A stretch of DNA of 50,969 nt from Streptomyces boluensis. GTDB lineage: Bacteria; Actinomycetota; Actinomycetes; Streptomycetales; Streptomycetaceae. This document shows, piece by piece, positions 22,733 through 32,893 of the stretch (position 1 is its first letter; each line of letters begins with the position of its first letter). The DNA is taken from contig NZ_JAAAHS010000009.1 of assembly GCF_009908195.1 (NCBI RefSeq), positions 1 to 50,969 on the forward strand. The letters run 5' to 3'. The notes below the pieces were generated by a model that was not told where the DNA came from, made no database searches, and worked only from the letters and a program-made list of their open reading frames with translations. The translations under genes and the position numbers were made by a program.

Positions 22733-23980
22733 TTACTTGTCGAACCTCAACCCCTCACCCGCCAGCCGCACCCGGATCCCCTCCTTCTCCACCTTCACGT
22801 CGCGCAGCCGTACGTCGCCCGCGTCGCCCGGCAGCTTCGGGAGCTGGAAGCCGAGGGAGAGGCGGTCGGCGAGGGCGGGGCGGGTGAGTTCGGAGAGGCC
22901 GTCGAGGAGGGCCGGGTCGAGGCCGAGCTTCTTCAGGAGCCAGGGGTGCTCCATCGCCACATCGATCAGGTTGATCTTCATGAGGTTCTTCACGAAGCGC
23001 GGGGAGCCGGTGAGTTCGGCGAGTTTGCGCTCGTTGTGGAGCGCCGCGCGGACCACGGAGTCGGGTACGCCGAGGCGCTCGACGACCGCGTCCACCGCGA
23101 AGAGTGCCTTGACCTTCTCGGTCTCGCGGCGCAGATCGGCCACCGACTTGCGGCTCAGGTGCAGGCCCTGGCTCGGTCCGGTGCCGGGCCGGTACGTGGC
23201 CAGGTCACCGATGTCGAGGCGCATGTTGCCGATGCGGGTGGAGATGCCGCGCTCGCCGCTGCGCTGGATCCGGGCCTCGGCGGCGACCCGCAGGTCGTGC
23301 CCGGCGACCGGCAGGGTGCCGCGCGCGATCACCCGGTCGTGGCCGTCGGCGGTGAACGTGACTTGGGAGGCGCCGAGTTCACGGTTCAGGTCGTCGAAGG
23401 AGAGCAGCACCTCGCCGTCCATGGCGCCGATCTCGGCACCCTTGAAGTCGAGCAGGCCGCCCTTGATCTTCACGTCGGTCGCGGTGGTGGACACCTTGGC
23501 CAGGGAGATCCGGTCGGCGGCCACGTCCGGCACGGTGACGCGGACGGTGTCCAGGCGCTCGTCGACGGCCTGGGTGAGGAAGGGGAAGCCCTCGATGTCG
23601 ACCTCGGGCGCGGCGCTGAGGTGCATCGCTTCCTTGAGCTTCTCGGCCGACTCGTGCTCGGTGTAGAGCAGCGCCCAGCGGTCACCGAGGCCGAGGAAGG
23701 CCGTGGCCACCAGGAGCAGGACCACGATCTTGGCCGCGATGGGCAGGCCCGCGAAGCGGTTGCGCTTGCGACGGCTGCCGCGGCGGTGATTCGGCGGTGA
23801 CCAGTCCTCGTCGTCGCCGGGGTCGTCCTCGCGCAGGAACTCGTCGAGCGGGCTGCCCGCCAGGGCGGCCAGTTCCTCGTACGGGTTGCCCTGCGGCGGA
23901 GTATCCATTTCCTCCCGGAAGGAGGTGTGGTCGGGGTGTTCGGGGTGACGCGTGGTTATGCGGTGGGGGGTGGTACGCAT
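22733..23980 (-). CDS. DUF2993 family membrane protein, long form
   Basis: A 415-residue relative of the DUF2993 protein at 10.9 kb. One transmembrane helix (about 82-102, IAAKIVVLLLVATAFLGLG) follows a cytoplasmic tail. The extracellular half has the diagnostic VDIEGFPFLTQAVDERLDTVRVTVPDV, and a C-terminal extension ends in LAGEGLRFDK. An internal ATG at 23908 (MDTPPQGNPYEELAAL) is the alternative start, although its GGAGG lies only 2 nt before it. Presumed envelope lipid binding; function unproven. Confidence 0.82.
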   Translation of the reverse strand: MRTTPHRITTRHPEHPDHTSFREEMDTPPQGNPYEELAALAGSPLDEFLREDDPGDDEDWSPPNHRRGSRRKRNRFAGLPIAAKIVVLLLVATAFLGLGDRWALLYTEHESAEKLKEAMHLSAAPEVDIEGFPFLTQAVDERLDTVRVTVPDVAADRISLAKVSTTATDVKIKGGLLDFKGAEIGAMDGEVLLSFDDLNRELGASQVTFTADGHDRVIARGTLPVAGHDLRVAAEARIQRSGERGISTRIGNMRLDIGDLATYRPGTGPSQGLHLSRKSVADLRRETEKVKALFAVDAVVERLGVPDSVVRAALHNERKLAELTGSPRFVKNLMKINLIDVAMEHPWLLKKLGLDPALLDGLSELTRPALADRLSLGFQLPKLPGDAGDVRLRDVKVEKEGIRVRLAGEGLRFDK

Positions 23981-24065
23981 CGGCTCATCTGACCATGCGC
24001 GCCGCCCCCCGCCGCAAGTCCCTACTCCCAGTAAGGGCGGAAATGCGTCACATCTCTTTCACGAA

Positions 24066-24087
24066 CCACTTACTGACCACTTACTGA
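24066..24087. repeat. Tandem 11-bp repeat in the promoter region of the long DUF2993 gene
   Basis: Two identical adjacent units of CCACTTACTGA lie about 90 bp upstream of the DUF2993 start, in the intergenic gap (23981-24103) behind the 5'-nucleotidase gene. They may be a regulator site. Confidence 0.6.
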
Positions 24088-24103
24088 CCAGGTGTTGAGT
24101 TGC

Positions 24104-25903
24104 TCACTTCACGACGGTAATGCGGTCGGCCTTCGGCGGCGCGATCGGCTTGTCCGCCGAGGAGTTGGCGGTCAGGTAGTCGTTGAACGCCTTCAGGTCG
24201 TCGCTGCCGACGACCGGGTTGGTGCCCTTGCCCAGCTCGGTGAAGCCGTCGCCGCCGCCCGCGAGGAACGCGTTCATCGCGACCCGGTAGGTGGCGGTCT
24301 TGTCGATGGCCTTGCCGTTCAGCTTGACCGAGTCGGCCACGACCCGGTCCGCGCCCGACTTGGTCATGTCGAGCGTGTAGGTGACGCCGTCCGAGACCTG
24401 AAGGATCTTCGGGGACGCCTCGTTCGGGCCGCTGACCTGCTGCTGAAGCGCGGTGATCAGCTGGGCGCCGGTGAGGTCGACCAGGTTCACGGTGTTGCTG
24501 AACGGCTGCACGGTGAACGCCTCGCCGTACGTCACCACCCCGTCGCCCTCGCTGCCGCTCGCCTTGTGCACCAGGTCGGAGCGGATGCCGCCGGGGTTCA
24601 TCAGGGCGAGTACGGCCTTGTCGTCCAGGGACTTGGCGTGCGCGAGCTGCGCGTCCGCGATCAGGTCGCCGAGCGGCTGCTCGGGCGTGCCCGCGCCACG
24701 ACCCGGGATGTCACCGGAGATGTACCCGACGGGCTGCTCCGCGATCGGCGCGGCCAGCTTGTTCCAGCGCTCGATCAGCGAGGTCATGTCGGCGGCCTTC
24801 GCACCGTCCCGCTTCACCACCCGGTTCGCGGACTCCACGCCCGTACGCACGATGTCCTTGGTCTTGCGGTCGTACGTGAGCGTGGTGTCCGTGAACAGCT
24901 TCCCGTACGAGGAAGCCGAGGTGACCAGGCGCGGCTTGCCCGCCGGGTCCGGGATGCTGCACACGTACGCCTGGTGGGTGTGGCCGGTGACGAAGGCGTC
25001 CACCTTGGGGCTGACGCCCTTGGCGATCTCGCTGATCGGACCGGAGACACCGTCGCCGGGACCGGGGCTGTCACAGTCGTAGTTGTACGCCTGCGAGGCC
25101 GGCTCGCCGCCCTCGTGGACGAGCGCGACGATCGACTTCACGCCCTGCTTGTCCAGCTCCTTGGCGTACTTGTCGATCGTCTTGATCTCGTCGTGGAACT
25201 TCAGGCCCTTGATGCCCTCGGCGGAGACGATGTCGGGGGTGCCCTCCAGGGTGAGGCCGATGAAGCCGATCTTCACCCCGTTCTTCTTCCACACGGTGTA
25301 CGGCGTGAGGATCGGCTTGTCCGTCTTCTCGTCCGTCACGTTCGCGGCGAGATACGGGAACTTGGCGCCCTCGAAGACCTTGCCGTCCTCGTAGCAGCCG
25401 TCCTTGGGGTGGCAGCCACCCTTCTGTATCCGCTCCAGCTCCGCCCGGCCCTCGTCGAACTCGTGGTTGCCGACGCTGCTGGCGTCCAGGTCGAGCTTGT
25501 TGAGCGCCTCCACGGTGGGCTCGTCATGGAAAAGGCCGGAGAGCAGCGGGGACGCGCCGATCAGGTCACCGGCGGCGACGGTCGCGCTGTACCGCTCACC
25601 CTTGCGCGCCTCGCGCAGCGCCGTGGCGAGGTACTCGACCCCGCCCGCGTCGATCTTCTTCTCAGTGCCGTCCTGCTGACGCTCGGTCACCTGGCCCGAG
25701 GAGCCCGCGGGCGGCTGCAGGTTGCCGTGCAGGTCGTTGAAGGAGAGGAGCTGCACATCGACCGTGCGCCCGCCCCGCCCGGCGTCCTGCTTCCCCTCGG
25801 CTCCCGCGGGCAGCGCCGCCACCATTGCGGCGGTGGCACCGAGCGCCGCGACGCCCACCAGCAACCGGCCCCCGATTCGGCGCCGTTGTGCTCCGACTGA
25901 CAT
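24104..25903 (-). CDS. Secreted bifunctional metallophosphatase/5'-nucleotidase
   Basis: A 599-residue extracellular 5'-nucleotidase. A signal peptide (RRRIGGRLLVGVAALGATAAMVAALPAGA) ends near residue 35. The N-terminal calcineurin-like domain has metal-ligand motifs LLSFNDLHGNL (D57, H59), VGNHEFDEG and VTGHTHQ; the C-terminal substrate-binding domain contains NPGGIRSDL, YGEAFTVQPFSN and FLAGGGDGFTEL. It dephosphorylates extracellular nucleotides, freeing phosphate and nucleosides. No LPXTG is present. The start has a GAAGGGGGA ribosome binding site. PhoP control is plausible, but no PHO box was seen. Confidence 0.93.
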   Translation of the reverse strand: MSVGAQRRRIGGRLLVGVAALGATAAMVAALPAGAEGKQDAGRGGRTVDVQLLSFNDLHGNLQPPAGSSGQVTERQQDGTEKKIDAGGVEYLATALREARKGERYSATVAAGDLIGASPLLSGLFHDEPTVEALNKLDLDASSVGNHEFDEGRAELERIQKGGCHPKDGCYEDGKVFEGAKFPYLAANVTDEKTDKPILTPYTVWKKNGVKIGFIGLTLEGTPDIVSAEGIKGLKFHDEIKTIDKYAKELDKQGVKSIVALVHEGGEPASQAYNYDCDSPGPGDGVSGPISEIAKGVSPKVDAFVTGHTHQAYVCSIPDPAGKPRLVTSASSYGKLFTDTTLTYDRKTKDIVRTGVESANRVVKRDGAKAADMTSLIERWNKLAAPIAEQPVGYISGDIPGRGAGTPEQPLGDLIADAQLAHAKSLDDKAVLALMNPGGIRSDLVHKASGSEGDGVVTYGEAFTVQPFSNTVNLVDLTGAQLITALQQQVSGPNEASPKILQVSDGVTYTLDMTKSGADRVVADSVKLNGKAIDKTATYRVAMNAFLAGGGDGFTELGKGTNPVVGSDDLKAFNDYLTANSSADKPIAPPKADRITVVK

Positions 25904-26079
25904 CAGATCCCCCTTCAGGTCCGCACGATGCGAGCCGCAGCCTAGAGTCAACGCGCGTAGCGCAACAGGGGGTAGCGGGTTACGAGGAGGTTGCCGCCAG
26001 GACGAACCGGGGCCCACCGGGCGAGCGGCGGGCGCCGTGTCCATGGGCTCGCGGCCTCGGGCGACGTACGCTCAAGGAC

Positions 26080-27003
26080 ATGACTGACGCAGCTCCCGCG
26101 GTCCCGCCGCGCTCGATCCTGACCCTCGACGCGCTCACGCCGGAACAGGCCGAAGCCGTGCTCGCGCTGCTCGCGGACGCCGCCCGCACCGACGGGCAGC
26201 AGGCAGTGTCCGAGCAGGGCCGGCTGCAGTTGCGCGGCGGCCCGCGCGACGGGGTGCGCCACCTCCTGCTGCTCGTCGGCGAGGAACTCGTCGGGTACGC
26301 CCAGCTGGAGGACACCGACCCGGTCGAGGCGCCCGCCGGTGAACTCGTGGTGCACCCGGGCCAGCGGGGCCACGGTCACGGCCGGGCGCTCGGCAGCGCC
26401 CTGCTCGCGACCTCCGGCAAGCGGCTGCGGGTCTGGGCGCACGGCGGGCACTCGGCGGCCCGGCACCTCGCCCAGGTGCTCGGCCTGACCCTCTTCCGTG
26501 AACTGCGGCAGATGCGGCGCCCGTTGAGCCTCGACTCGGTGGCGGAACCGGCGCTCCCCGCGGGTGTGCGGGTCCGCGCCTTCGTACCCGGCCAGGACGA
26601 CGCGGCCTGGCTCACGGTCAACGCGGAGGCCTTCGCCCACCACCCCGAGCAGGGCTCCCTCACCCAGCGCGACCTGAACGACCGGATCGCCGAGCCGTGG
26701 TTCGACCCGGCGGGCTTCTTCCTGGCCGAGTCGGCCGAGGGCGAGCTGCTCGGCTTCCACTGGACGAAGGTGCACGCCGAGGAGCAGCTCGGTGAGGTGT
26801 ACGTGCTCGGGGTCCGCCCGTCCGCCCAGGGCACCGGACTCGGCAAGGCGCTCACCGCGATCGGCCTGCGCCACCTGGCGGCCCAGGGCCTGCCGACGGC
26901 GATGCTGTACGTGGACGCGGACAACAAGGCGGCCGTGTCGGTGTACGAGCGGATCGGCTTCGTCACCCACGAGACGGACCTGATGTACCGCACGGAGACG
27001 TGA
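26080..27003 (+). CDS. mshD: Mycothiol synthase
   Basis: A 307-residue protein with two tandem GNAT domains (about 1-150 and 165-307). It acetylates Cys-GlcN-Ins with acetyl-CoA, the last step of mycothiol synthesis. Acetyl-CoA-binding segments are VHPGQRGHGHGRALGSALL and VRPSAQGTGLGKALTAIGL, and AMLYVDADNKAAVSVYERIGF is typical of the second domain. The ATG is 7 nt behind TACGCT, so it may be leaderless. It is divergent from the 5'-nucleotidase and ended by a strong terminator. Confidence 0.93.
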   Translation: MTDAAPAVPPRSILTLDALTPEQAEAVLALLADAARTDGQQAVSEQGRLQLRGGPRDGVRHLLLLVGEELVGYAQLEDTDPVEAPAGELVVHPGQRGHGHGRALGSALLATSGKRLRVWAHGGHSAARHLAQVLGLTLFRELRQMRRPLSLDSVAEPALPAGVRVRAFVPGQDDAAWLTVNAEAFAHHPEQGSLTQRDLNDRIAEPWFDPAGFFLAESAEGELLGFHWTKVHAEEQLGEVYVLGVRPSAQGTGLGKALTAIGLRHLAAQGLPTAMLYVDADNKAAVSVYERIGFVTHETDLMYRTET

Positions 27004-27046
27004 GCCACCCGGCAGCGGCGTGATCCGCCTTCTCTGAAGGCCTGTT

Positions 27047-27090
27047 GGGGCGGTGACAAGAGCTTCGGCTCTTGACGCCGCCCCTTCTTT
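27047..27090 (+). terminator. Rho-independent terminator of mshD
   Basis: GGGGCGG pairs with CCGCCCC and CAAGAGC with GCTCTTG around a TTCG tetraloop, followed by TTCTTT. It begins 44 bp after the mshD stop codon. Confidence 0.9.
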
Positions 27091-27099
27091 GGATCACCC

Positions 27100-27121
27100 T
27101 TTCACTACTTGATTAGTGAAA
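27100..27121. promoter_or_regulatory. Palindromic operator of the YtrA-type operon
   Basis: A perfect inverted repeat TTTCACTA-N6-TAGTGAAA ends 15 bp before the GntR start. The flank is poor in A/T in this genome except here. It is a likely dimer site for the YtrA-type GntR repressor. Confidence 0.75.
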
Positions 27122-27136
27122 GGGGGTTGAGCAGAC

Positions 27137-27541
27137 GTGTTCGCCTACCGGATCGACCGGCGCAGCGGAGTCGCCACGTACGTCCAACTGGTGCAGCAGA
27201 CCAAACAGGCCCTGCGCCTCGGCCTGTTGGAGCCCGGCGACAAACTCCCGACCGCGCGCGAGGTCGTCGAAGCCACGGCCATCAACCCGAACACCGTCCT
27301 GAAGGCCTACCGCGAGCTGGAGCGCGAAGGCCTCGTCGAGGCCCGCCGCGGCCTCGGCACCTTCGTACGGAAGTCGCTCGGCTCCACGCCGGCCGACTCC
27401 CCGCTGCACGGCGAGCTGAGCCAGTGGGCCGCGCGCGCCCGCGCCGCGGGGCTCGAACGGGACGACGTGGCGGCGCTGTTCGCCGCCGTACTGGAAGAAC
27501 AGTTCACGCAAGAGCACGGACCCGAGGGGGATCCCGCATGA
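27137..27541 (+). CDS. GntR family regulator, YtrA-type
   Basis: A 134-residue short GntR protein: winged helix at about 1-75 (YVQLVQQTKQALRLGLLEPGDKLPTAREVVEATAINPNTVLKAYRELEREGLV) and a small YtrA-type dimerisation tail. YtrA regulators typically repress the ABC transporter encoded behind them and respond to cell-wall-active compounds. GTG start; the stop overlaps the ATPase ATG by 4 bp. A 22-bp palindrome lies directly upstream. Confidence 0.92.
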   Translation: MFAYRIDRRSGVATYVQLVQQTKQALRLGLLEPGDKLPTAREVVEATAINPNTVLKAYRELEREGLVEARRGLGTFVRKSLGSTPADSPLHGELSQWAARARAAGLERDDVAALFAAVLEEQFTQEHGPEGDPA

Positions 27542-28464
27542 CCGACACCGCCATCGAGGCGGCCGCACTGGGCAAGAGCTACGGGCGCCGCGGCCGGGCC
27601 CTCGACGACTGCTCCTTCCGGCTGCCCGCCGGACGGATCTGCGCGGTCGTCGGCCCGAACGGCGCCGGCAAGTCCACCCTGCTCGCCCTCGCCGCCGGAC
27701 TGATACGCCCCACCACCGGCGCCCTCACCGTGCTCGGCGGAGCCCCGGCCGACACCCGCCCCAAGATCGCGTACGTCGCCCAGGACAAGCCGCTCTACCC
27801 GCAGCTCAGCATCGCCGACACGCTGCGCCTCGGCGCCGAGCTGAACCCCGGCCGCTGGGACGCGGAGCTCGCCGAACGCGTCGTGCAGGAAGGGGAGTTG
27901 GACCCGGCGTCCCGCGTCCGCACCCTCTCCGGCGGTCAGCGCACCCGCGTCGCGCTTGCCCTCGCCCTCGGCAAGCGGGCCGAGCTGCTGCTCCTCGACG
28001 AGCCGATGGCCGACCTCGACCCGCTCGCCCGGCACCAGCTGATGGGGACGCTGATGGCCCAGGCCGCCGAGCACGGCACGACCGTCGTCATGTCCTCGCA
28101 CATCGTCGGTGAACTGGCCGACTCCTGCGACCACTTGCTCCTCGTCTCCGGCGGCCGCGTCCGCCTCGGCGGCCCCATCGACGACCTCGTCGACGCGCAC
28201 ACCCTGGTCACCGGCCGCGGCCCGGTCGCCGAACTCGCCCCGCACACCGTCGTCGAGTCCCGCGCCACCGGCCGCGGCACCACCGCCCTGATCCGCCCCG
28301 AAGGCCCCGTGGGCCCCGGCTGGGAGGCCCAGGAACCGTCCCTGGAGGACCTGTTGCTCGCCCACCTGCGCTCCCCCGACGCCCCCGCACTGCTCACGCC
28401 GGGCACGGACCCGCGCACCGCGCCGCTCGCCGCGCCGCTCGCCGAGGGCGAGGTGACGGTGTGA
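27538..28464 (+). CDS. ABC transporter ATP-binding protein
   Basis: A 308-residue ATPase. Walker A GPNGAGKST (about 40-48), Q-loop AYVAQDKP, signature TLSGGQRTR, Walker B LLLLDEP and switch His in MSSHIV are intact. A C-terminal extension of about 90 residues follows. It partners the permease encoded next (4-bp overlap, GTGA) and is presumably repressed by the YtrA-type regulator. Substrate is unknown, probably a cell-envelope-active compound or export of an endogenous one. Confidence 0.93.
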   Translation: MTDTAIEAAALGKSYGRRGRALDDCSFRLPAGRICAVVGPNGAGKSTLLALAAGLIRPTTGALTVLGGAPADTRPKIAYVAQDKPLYPQLSIADTLRLGAELNPGRWDAELAERVVQEGELDPASRVRTLSGGQRTRVALALALGKRAELLLLDEPMADLDPLARHQLMGTLMAQAAEHGTTVVMSSHIVGELADSCDHLLLVSGGRVRLGGPIDDLVDAHTLVTGRGPVAELAPHTVVESRATGRGTTALIRPEGPVGPGWEAQEPSLEDLLLAHLRSPDAPALLTPGTDPRTAPLAAPLAEGEVTV

Positions 28465-29450
28465 GCTCGTCCCTCCTCAAGGGCCCCCGTACGTCACTGC
28501 TCAAGGGCCCCCGCTGGACCGAACTGCGCCTGCACCGCACGGCCCTGCGTACGACACTCATCGCCCTCGTCCTCGCCGCCGCGGTCACCGCCTTCGTGCG
28601 CTGGGCAGCCAGCGCTTACCCGCCCGTGGAGGGCGCCTGCGATGGCGTTTGCGAGCCCACCTTCCTCGGTTTCGCCAACGGCGAGCACCTGCTCGGGGAA
28701 GCCACGGTCCAGGCGTCCCACGCGCTGCTCCTGCTCCCGCTCCTGATCGGCGTCTTCATCGCGGGCCCCTTCACCGCCCGCGAACTGGAGTCCGGCACCC
28801 ACCAGTTGGCCTGGACCCAGTCCGTGACGCCCACCCGCTGGCTCGCCTCCCGGCTGGCCACGGCCACCACTCTCGCCGTGGCCACCGCCCTCGTCCTGAT
28901 GGCCATCTTCCGGTTCGGCGCCTCCGACCTGCTCGGCGCCTGGAACATGAACTGGCCCGACCGCGGCGTCTACGAGGCGACCGGCCCCGCCCTGGTCGCG
29001 TACTGCCTGTTCGCCGTGGCCGTCGGCACCCTCGTCGGACTGCTCGTGCGCCGCACCCTGCTCGCCGCCTCGCTCACCGCTCTGGTCACCGGCACCGTCC
29101 TCGCGGTCCTCGGCTCCGTGCGCTGGCAGCTCTGGCCGGTCGTCCAGGCCTCCGGGCCCGCGACCACCATGGAGCCGCACTGGATGAAGGTCCTGCCGCG
29201 CGGCGCCTTCATGACCGACGTCGGCGTCACCAACGCCGCCGGTGAACGCTTCATCGCCCGCCAGTGCACGCCCGACCAGATGGCACACTTCCCGTGCCCC
29301 TCGGACACCCGTATCGCGGGCTGGTTCCTCGACTACCACCCGCGTTCCCACTTCTGGTACACCCAGTTCATCGAGTCCGGCATCGTGCTCGTCCTCGCCG
29401 CGGCCGCCGCGTACGCCGCGTTCCGGGTGCTGCGCCGCCGTACGGCCTGA
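28461..29450 (+). CDS. ABC transporter permease
   Basis: A 329-residue integral membrane protein with about six transmembrane helices (near 35-55, 90-110, 135-160, 180-205, 210-230 and 300-325) and a large extracytoplasmic loop before the last. That loop holds two cysteines (RQCTPDQMAHFPCPSD), possibly disulfide-bonded. The segment FTARELESGTHQLAWTQSVTPTRWLASRL is the ABC-2-type coupling-helix region. Third gene of the YtrA-type operon. Confidence 0.9.
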   Translation: MSSSLLKGPRTSLLKGPRWTELRLHRTALRTTLIALVLAAAVTAFVRWAASAYPPVEGACDGVCEPTFLGFANGEHLLGEATVQASHALLLLPLLIGVFIAGPFTARELESGTHQLAWTQSVTPTRWLASRLATATTLAVATALVLMAIFRFGASDLLGAWNMNWPDRGVYEATGPALVAYCLFAVAVGTLVGLLVRRTLLAASLTALVTGTVLAVLGSVRWQLWPVVQASGPATTMEPHWMKVLPRGAFMTDVGVTNAAGERFIARQCTPDQMAHFPCPSDTRIAGWFLDYHPRSHFWYTQFIESGIVLVLAAAAAYAAFRVLRRRTA

Positions 29451-29460
29451 CGCACCGGCC

Positions 29461-29491
29461 GACCCCCGGGCCGTAAGGACGCCCGGGGGTC
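29461..29491 (+). terminator. Stem-loop after the ABC permease
   Basis: An 11-bp perfect stem, GACCCCCGGGC with GCCCGGGGGTC, around a 9-nt loop, starts 10 bp after the permease stop. There is no T-run, but its position fits a terminator. Confidence 0.7.
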
Positions 29492-29559
29492 GCCCGCCCA
29501 TGTCCCGCACGTCATGTCGCCGTAACCAATGATTCAGACGGGCTTGCGACCCTCACGGA

Positions 29560-31914
29560 ATGCAGCCCGCCGTACCCGAACCGTCGATCCCGACGCCCAG
29601 AGCAGGCCTCGGCCCTTCGCCGTTCGGCGCGCCCGGAACCACCTGGACGCGGAAGAATGGGTTCATGAACCAGGCAAGCGCCCAGGCGGCTCAGCACCCC
29701 CAGCCCTCCGTAGGCTCGATCGCGGCCCACCGCCCGCACACCGTGGCCGCGGCCGTCTCCGATCTGGAACCCGACCTCGACGCCGATCTCGACACCTACG
29801 AGGCGTACGAGAAGGAGACCGAAGGGGCCGAGGGCACCGAGCTGCCGCAGGGCCGGTTCCTGGACCGGGAACGCAGCTGGCTCGCGTTCAACGAACGGGT
29901 CCTCGAACTCGCCGAGGACCCGTACACCCCGCTCCTGGAGCGCGCCAACTTCCTGGCGATCTTCGCGTCCAACCTGGACGAGTTCTTCATGGTCCGGGTC
30001 GCGGGTCTGAAGCGCCGCATCGCCACCGGCGTCGCCACCCGCTCCGCCTCCGGACTCCAGCCCCGCGAGGTCCTCGACCTGATCTGGACCCGCACCCGCG
30101 AGCTCATGGCCCGGCACGCCGCCTGCTTCCAGGAGGACGTGGCGCCCGCGCTCGCCGACGAGGGCATCGGCATCATCCGCTGGGCGGAGCTCACCGAGAA
30201 GGAGCAGGCCCGCCTCTTCACCCTGTTCCGGCAGCGGATCTTCCCCGTCCTGACCCCGCTGGCCGTCGACCCGGCGCACCCCTTCCCGTACATCTCCGGG
30301 CTCTCCCTGAACCTGGCCGTCGTCGTCCGCAACCCGGTCAGCGGCCACCGGCACTTCGCCCGGGTCAAGGTCCCGCCGCTGCTCAGCCGCTTCCTGGAGG
30401 CCTCGCCCGGCCGGTACGTCCCCGTGGAGGACGTCATCGCCGCGCCCGCGCACCTGGAGGAGCTTTTCCCCGGCATGGAGGTGGAGGCCCACCACATGTT
30501 CCGGGTGACCAGGAACGAGGACCTGGAGGTCGAGGAGGACGACGCCGAGAACCTCCTCAAGGCCCTGGAGAAGGAGCTCATGCGGCGCCGCTTCGGCCCG
30601 CCCGTACGCCTGGAGGTCGAGGAGTCCATCGACCGCCACATCCTCGACCTGCTGATCCGCGAGCTGAAGATCTCCGAGGCCGAGGTCTACCCGCTGCCGG
30701 GCCCCCTCGACCTCACCGGCCTCTTCGGCATCGCGGGCCTCGACCGGCCCGAGCTGAAGTACCCGAAGTTCGTCGCGGGCACCCACCGCGACCTCGCCGA
30801 GGTCGAGTCGGCGTCGGCGCCCGACATCTTCGCCGCCCTGCGCGAGCGCGACGTCCTGCTCCACCACCCGTACGACAGCTTCTCCACCTCCGTACAGGCC
30901 TTCCTGGAACAGGCCGCGGGCGACCCCGACGTACTCGCCATCAAGCAGACCCTCTACCGGACCTCCGGCGACTCCCCCATCGTCGACGCCCTCATAGACG
31001 CGGCCGAGTCCGGCAAGCAGGTCCTCGTCCTGGTCGAGATCAAGGCCCGCTTCGACGAGCAGGCCAACATCAAGTGGGCCCGCAAGCTGGAGGAGGCCGG
31101 CTGCCATGTCGTGTACGGCCTGGTCGGCCTGAAGACGCACTGCAAGCTGTCGCTCGTGGTCCGCCAGGAGGGCGAGACCCTGCGCCGCTACAGCCACGTC
31201 GGCACCGGCAACTACCACCCGAAGACGGCCCGCCTGTACGAGGACCTGGGCCTGCTGACGGCCGATCCCCAGGTCGGCGCGGACCTCTCCGACCTGTTCA
31301 ACCGGCTCTCCGGCTACTCGCGCCGCGAGACCTACCGACGCCTTCTCGTCGCCCCCAAGTCCCTGCGCGACGGCCTGATCTCGCGCATCGACAAGGAGGT
31401 CCAGCACCACCGCGCGGGCCGCCCCGCCCATGTCCGTATCAAGGTCAACTCGATGGTCGACGAGGCCGTCATCGACGCGCTCTACCGCGCCTCGATGGCG
31501 GGCGTGCACGTCGACATCTGGGTGCGCGGCATCTGCGCGGTCCGCCCCGGCGTCACCGGACTCTCGGAGAACATCCAGGTCAGGTCCGTACTGGGCCGGT
31601 TCCTCGAACACTCACGGGTGTTCGCCTTCGGCAACGGCGGTGAGCCGGAGGTGTGGATCGGCAGCGCGGACATGATGCACCGCAACCTCGATCGCCGTAT
31701 CGAAGCACTGGTCAGGGTCACGGACCCGGCCCACCGCGCGGCCCTCAACCGCCTTCTGGAAACCGGCGTTTCCGACACCACCGCCTCCTGGCACCTCGGC
31801 CCGGACGGCGACTGGACCCGGCACGCCATCGACCCGGAGGGCAAGCCGCTGCGGAACGTACAGGAGATGCTCATAGACGCCCGGAGGCGCCGGCGTGGCT
31901 CAGCGACACCCTGA
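29560..31914 (+). CDS. ppk: Polyphosphate kinase 1
   Basis: A 784-residue cytoplasmic kinase that reversibly polymerises the gamma-phosphate of ATP into polyphosphate. After a disordered N-terminus the domains follow in order: N ([20 protein letters not shown]), H, and C1/C2 with [10 protein letters not shown] (phospho-acceptor His), [10 protein letters not shown] and [10 protein letters not shown]. An ATG at 29665 ([15 protein letters not shown]) is an alternative start; neither has an obvious ribosome binding site. In S. lividans ppk is PhoP-controlled, but no PHO box was recognised here. The CHAD gene overlaps its 3' end by 20 bp. Confidence 0.95.
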   Translation: MQPAVPEPSIPTPRAGLGPSPFGAPGTTWTRKNGFMNQASAQAAQHPQPSVGSIAAHRPHTVAAAVSDLEPDLDADLDTYEAYEKETEGAEGTELPQGRFLDRERSWLAFNERVLELAEDPYTPLLERANFLAIFASNLDEFFMVRVAGLKRRIATGVATRSASGLQPREVLDLIWTRTRELMARHAACFQEDVAPALADEGIGIIRWAELTEKEQARLFTLFRQRIFPVLTPLAVDPAHPFPYISGLSLNLAVVVRNPVSGHRHFARVKVPPLLSRFLEASPGRYVPVEDVIAAPAHLEELFPGMEVEAHHMFRVTRNEDLEVEEDDAENLLKALEKELMRRRFGPPVRLEVEESIDRHILDLLIRELKISEAEVYPLPGPLDLTGLFGIAGLDRPELKYPKFVAGTHRDLAEVESASAPDIFAALRERDVLLHHPYDSFSTSVQAFLEQAAGDPDVLAIKQTLYRTSGDSPIVDALIDAAESGKQVLVLVEIKARFDEQANIKWARKLEEAGCHVVYGLVGLKTHCKLSLVVRQEGETLRRYSHVGTGNYHPKTARLYEDLGLLTADPQVGADLSDLFNRLSGYSRRETYRRLLVAPKSLRDGLISRIDKEVQHHRAGRPAHVRIKVNSMVDEAVIDALYRASMAGVHVDIWVRGICAVRPGVTGLSENIQVRSVLGRFLEHSRVFAFGNGGEPEVWIGSADMMHRNLDRRIEALVRVTDPAHRAALNRLLETGVSDTTASWHLGPDGDWTRHAIDPEGKPLRNVQEMLIDARRRRRGSATP

Positions 31915-32893
31915 CAGCGACACCCCCGTGGCCGGGGAGGTGCTCGCGCCCTACCTGCGCGAACAGGCCACGGAATTCCTGCGCGCCCTGCGCCAGCACC
32001 GCGAGAGCGGCGCCGACGAGGCAGCGGAACCGGCCCACGCCCTGCGCGCCGCGGCCCGCCGCATCAGCGGCGCCCTGCACACCTTCCGGCCACTGCTCGA
32101 CGCCGACTGGTCCGACCGGCTGCGCACCGAACTGGCGTGGCTGTCCGGCACGTTGGCGCGCGAGCACGCCTACGCGGCCCGGCTCGACCGCCTCATCGGC
32201 GCCCTGCACCGGCTCTCCCCCTCGGCGGGTCCTCGTTCATCTGTGCCCTCCCAGAACGGCGGCCTGACCGTGGGCGCCGCCAAGGCCGGCGCGCTGATCG
32301 AGCGCCAGCTCACCCTGGCCCGCACCCGCGCCCACTCCACCGCCCTGCAGGCGCTCGGCTCGTCCCGCTTCCACGCGGTCGCCGACGGCGCCGCCGTACT
32401 CGCCAGCGAGGTGCCGCTGCGCAAGGACGCGGGCGGCCACCCGCTCGCGCCCTTCGCCGCCGATGTCGAGGCCCGCCTCGACGAAGCGGTCACCGCGCTG
32501 CCGCTGGTCCGTGCCGGGCACCCGTACAACGCCGAGGCACTCCTGCACGGCCTCGCAGCCGACGCCGCGCCGGAGTCCCAGGACGCGCCCTGGCACCAGG
32601 TACGGCTACTGCTCCGCCTGCACCGGTACGCCCAGGAGGCCACCGGCGCCCGGCCCGACCGTGACGTGCGGCTGATCAGCGCGGGCCAGTCCCTCGACCG
32701 CCACCGCGACGCCGCCGAGGCCGCCACCGCCGCCGCCTCGGCCGCCCGCACCCCGCGCATCGCCCCCGCCACGGCGTACGCGCTCGGCGTCCTGCACGCC
32801 GACCAACGCCACGAGGTCGAAGCGTCCCGCTTCACGTTCCAGGCAGCCTGGCGCCGCGCCCCTTCCCCCGATCACGCGGTGCCCACGCCATGA
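31895..32893 (+). CDS. CHAD-domain protein
   Basis: A 332-residue alpha-helical protein with two halves. Conserved histidines and basic residues ([19 protein letters not shown] and [13 protein letters not shown], then [11 protein letters not shown]) define the CHAD domain, which binds polyphosphate. It overlaps the end of ppk by 20 bp and the Nudix start by 4 bp, implying cotranslation and a role in polyphosphate handling, for instance storage or granule binding. No CYTH domain is attached. Confidence 0.88.
   Translation: MAQRHPDSDTPVAGEVLAPYLREQATEFLRALRQHRESGADEAAEPAHALRAAARRISGALHTFRPLLDADWSDRLRTELAWLSGTLAREHAYAARLDRLIGALHRLSPSAGPRSSVPSQNGGLTVGAAKAGALIERQLTLARTRAHSTALQALGSSRFHAVADGAAVLASEVPLRKDAGGHPLAPFAADVEARLDEAVTALPLVRAGHPYNAEALLHGLAADAAPESQDAPWHQVRLLLRLHRYAQEATGARPDRDVRLISAGQSLDRHRDAAEAATAAASAARTPRIAPATAYALGVLHADQRHEVEASRFTFQAAWRRAPSPDHAVPTP

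Noticed and set aside
24092-25900. Long open frame antisense to the 5'-nucleotidase (602 codons)
   Set aside because: Long antisense frames are expected in high-GC DNA; the composition is Arg/Val-rich and has no domain, whereas the opposite strand encodes a complete enzyme.
29451-29664. PHO box upstream of ppk
   Set aside because: No GTTCACC-type direct repeat was found, unlike before pstS.
29512-31611. Long antisense frame (699 codons) opposite ppk
   Set aside because: Same reason; ppk is unmistakable on the plus strand.
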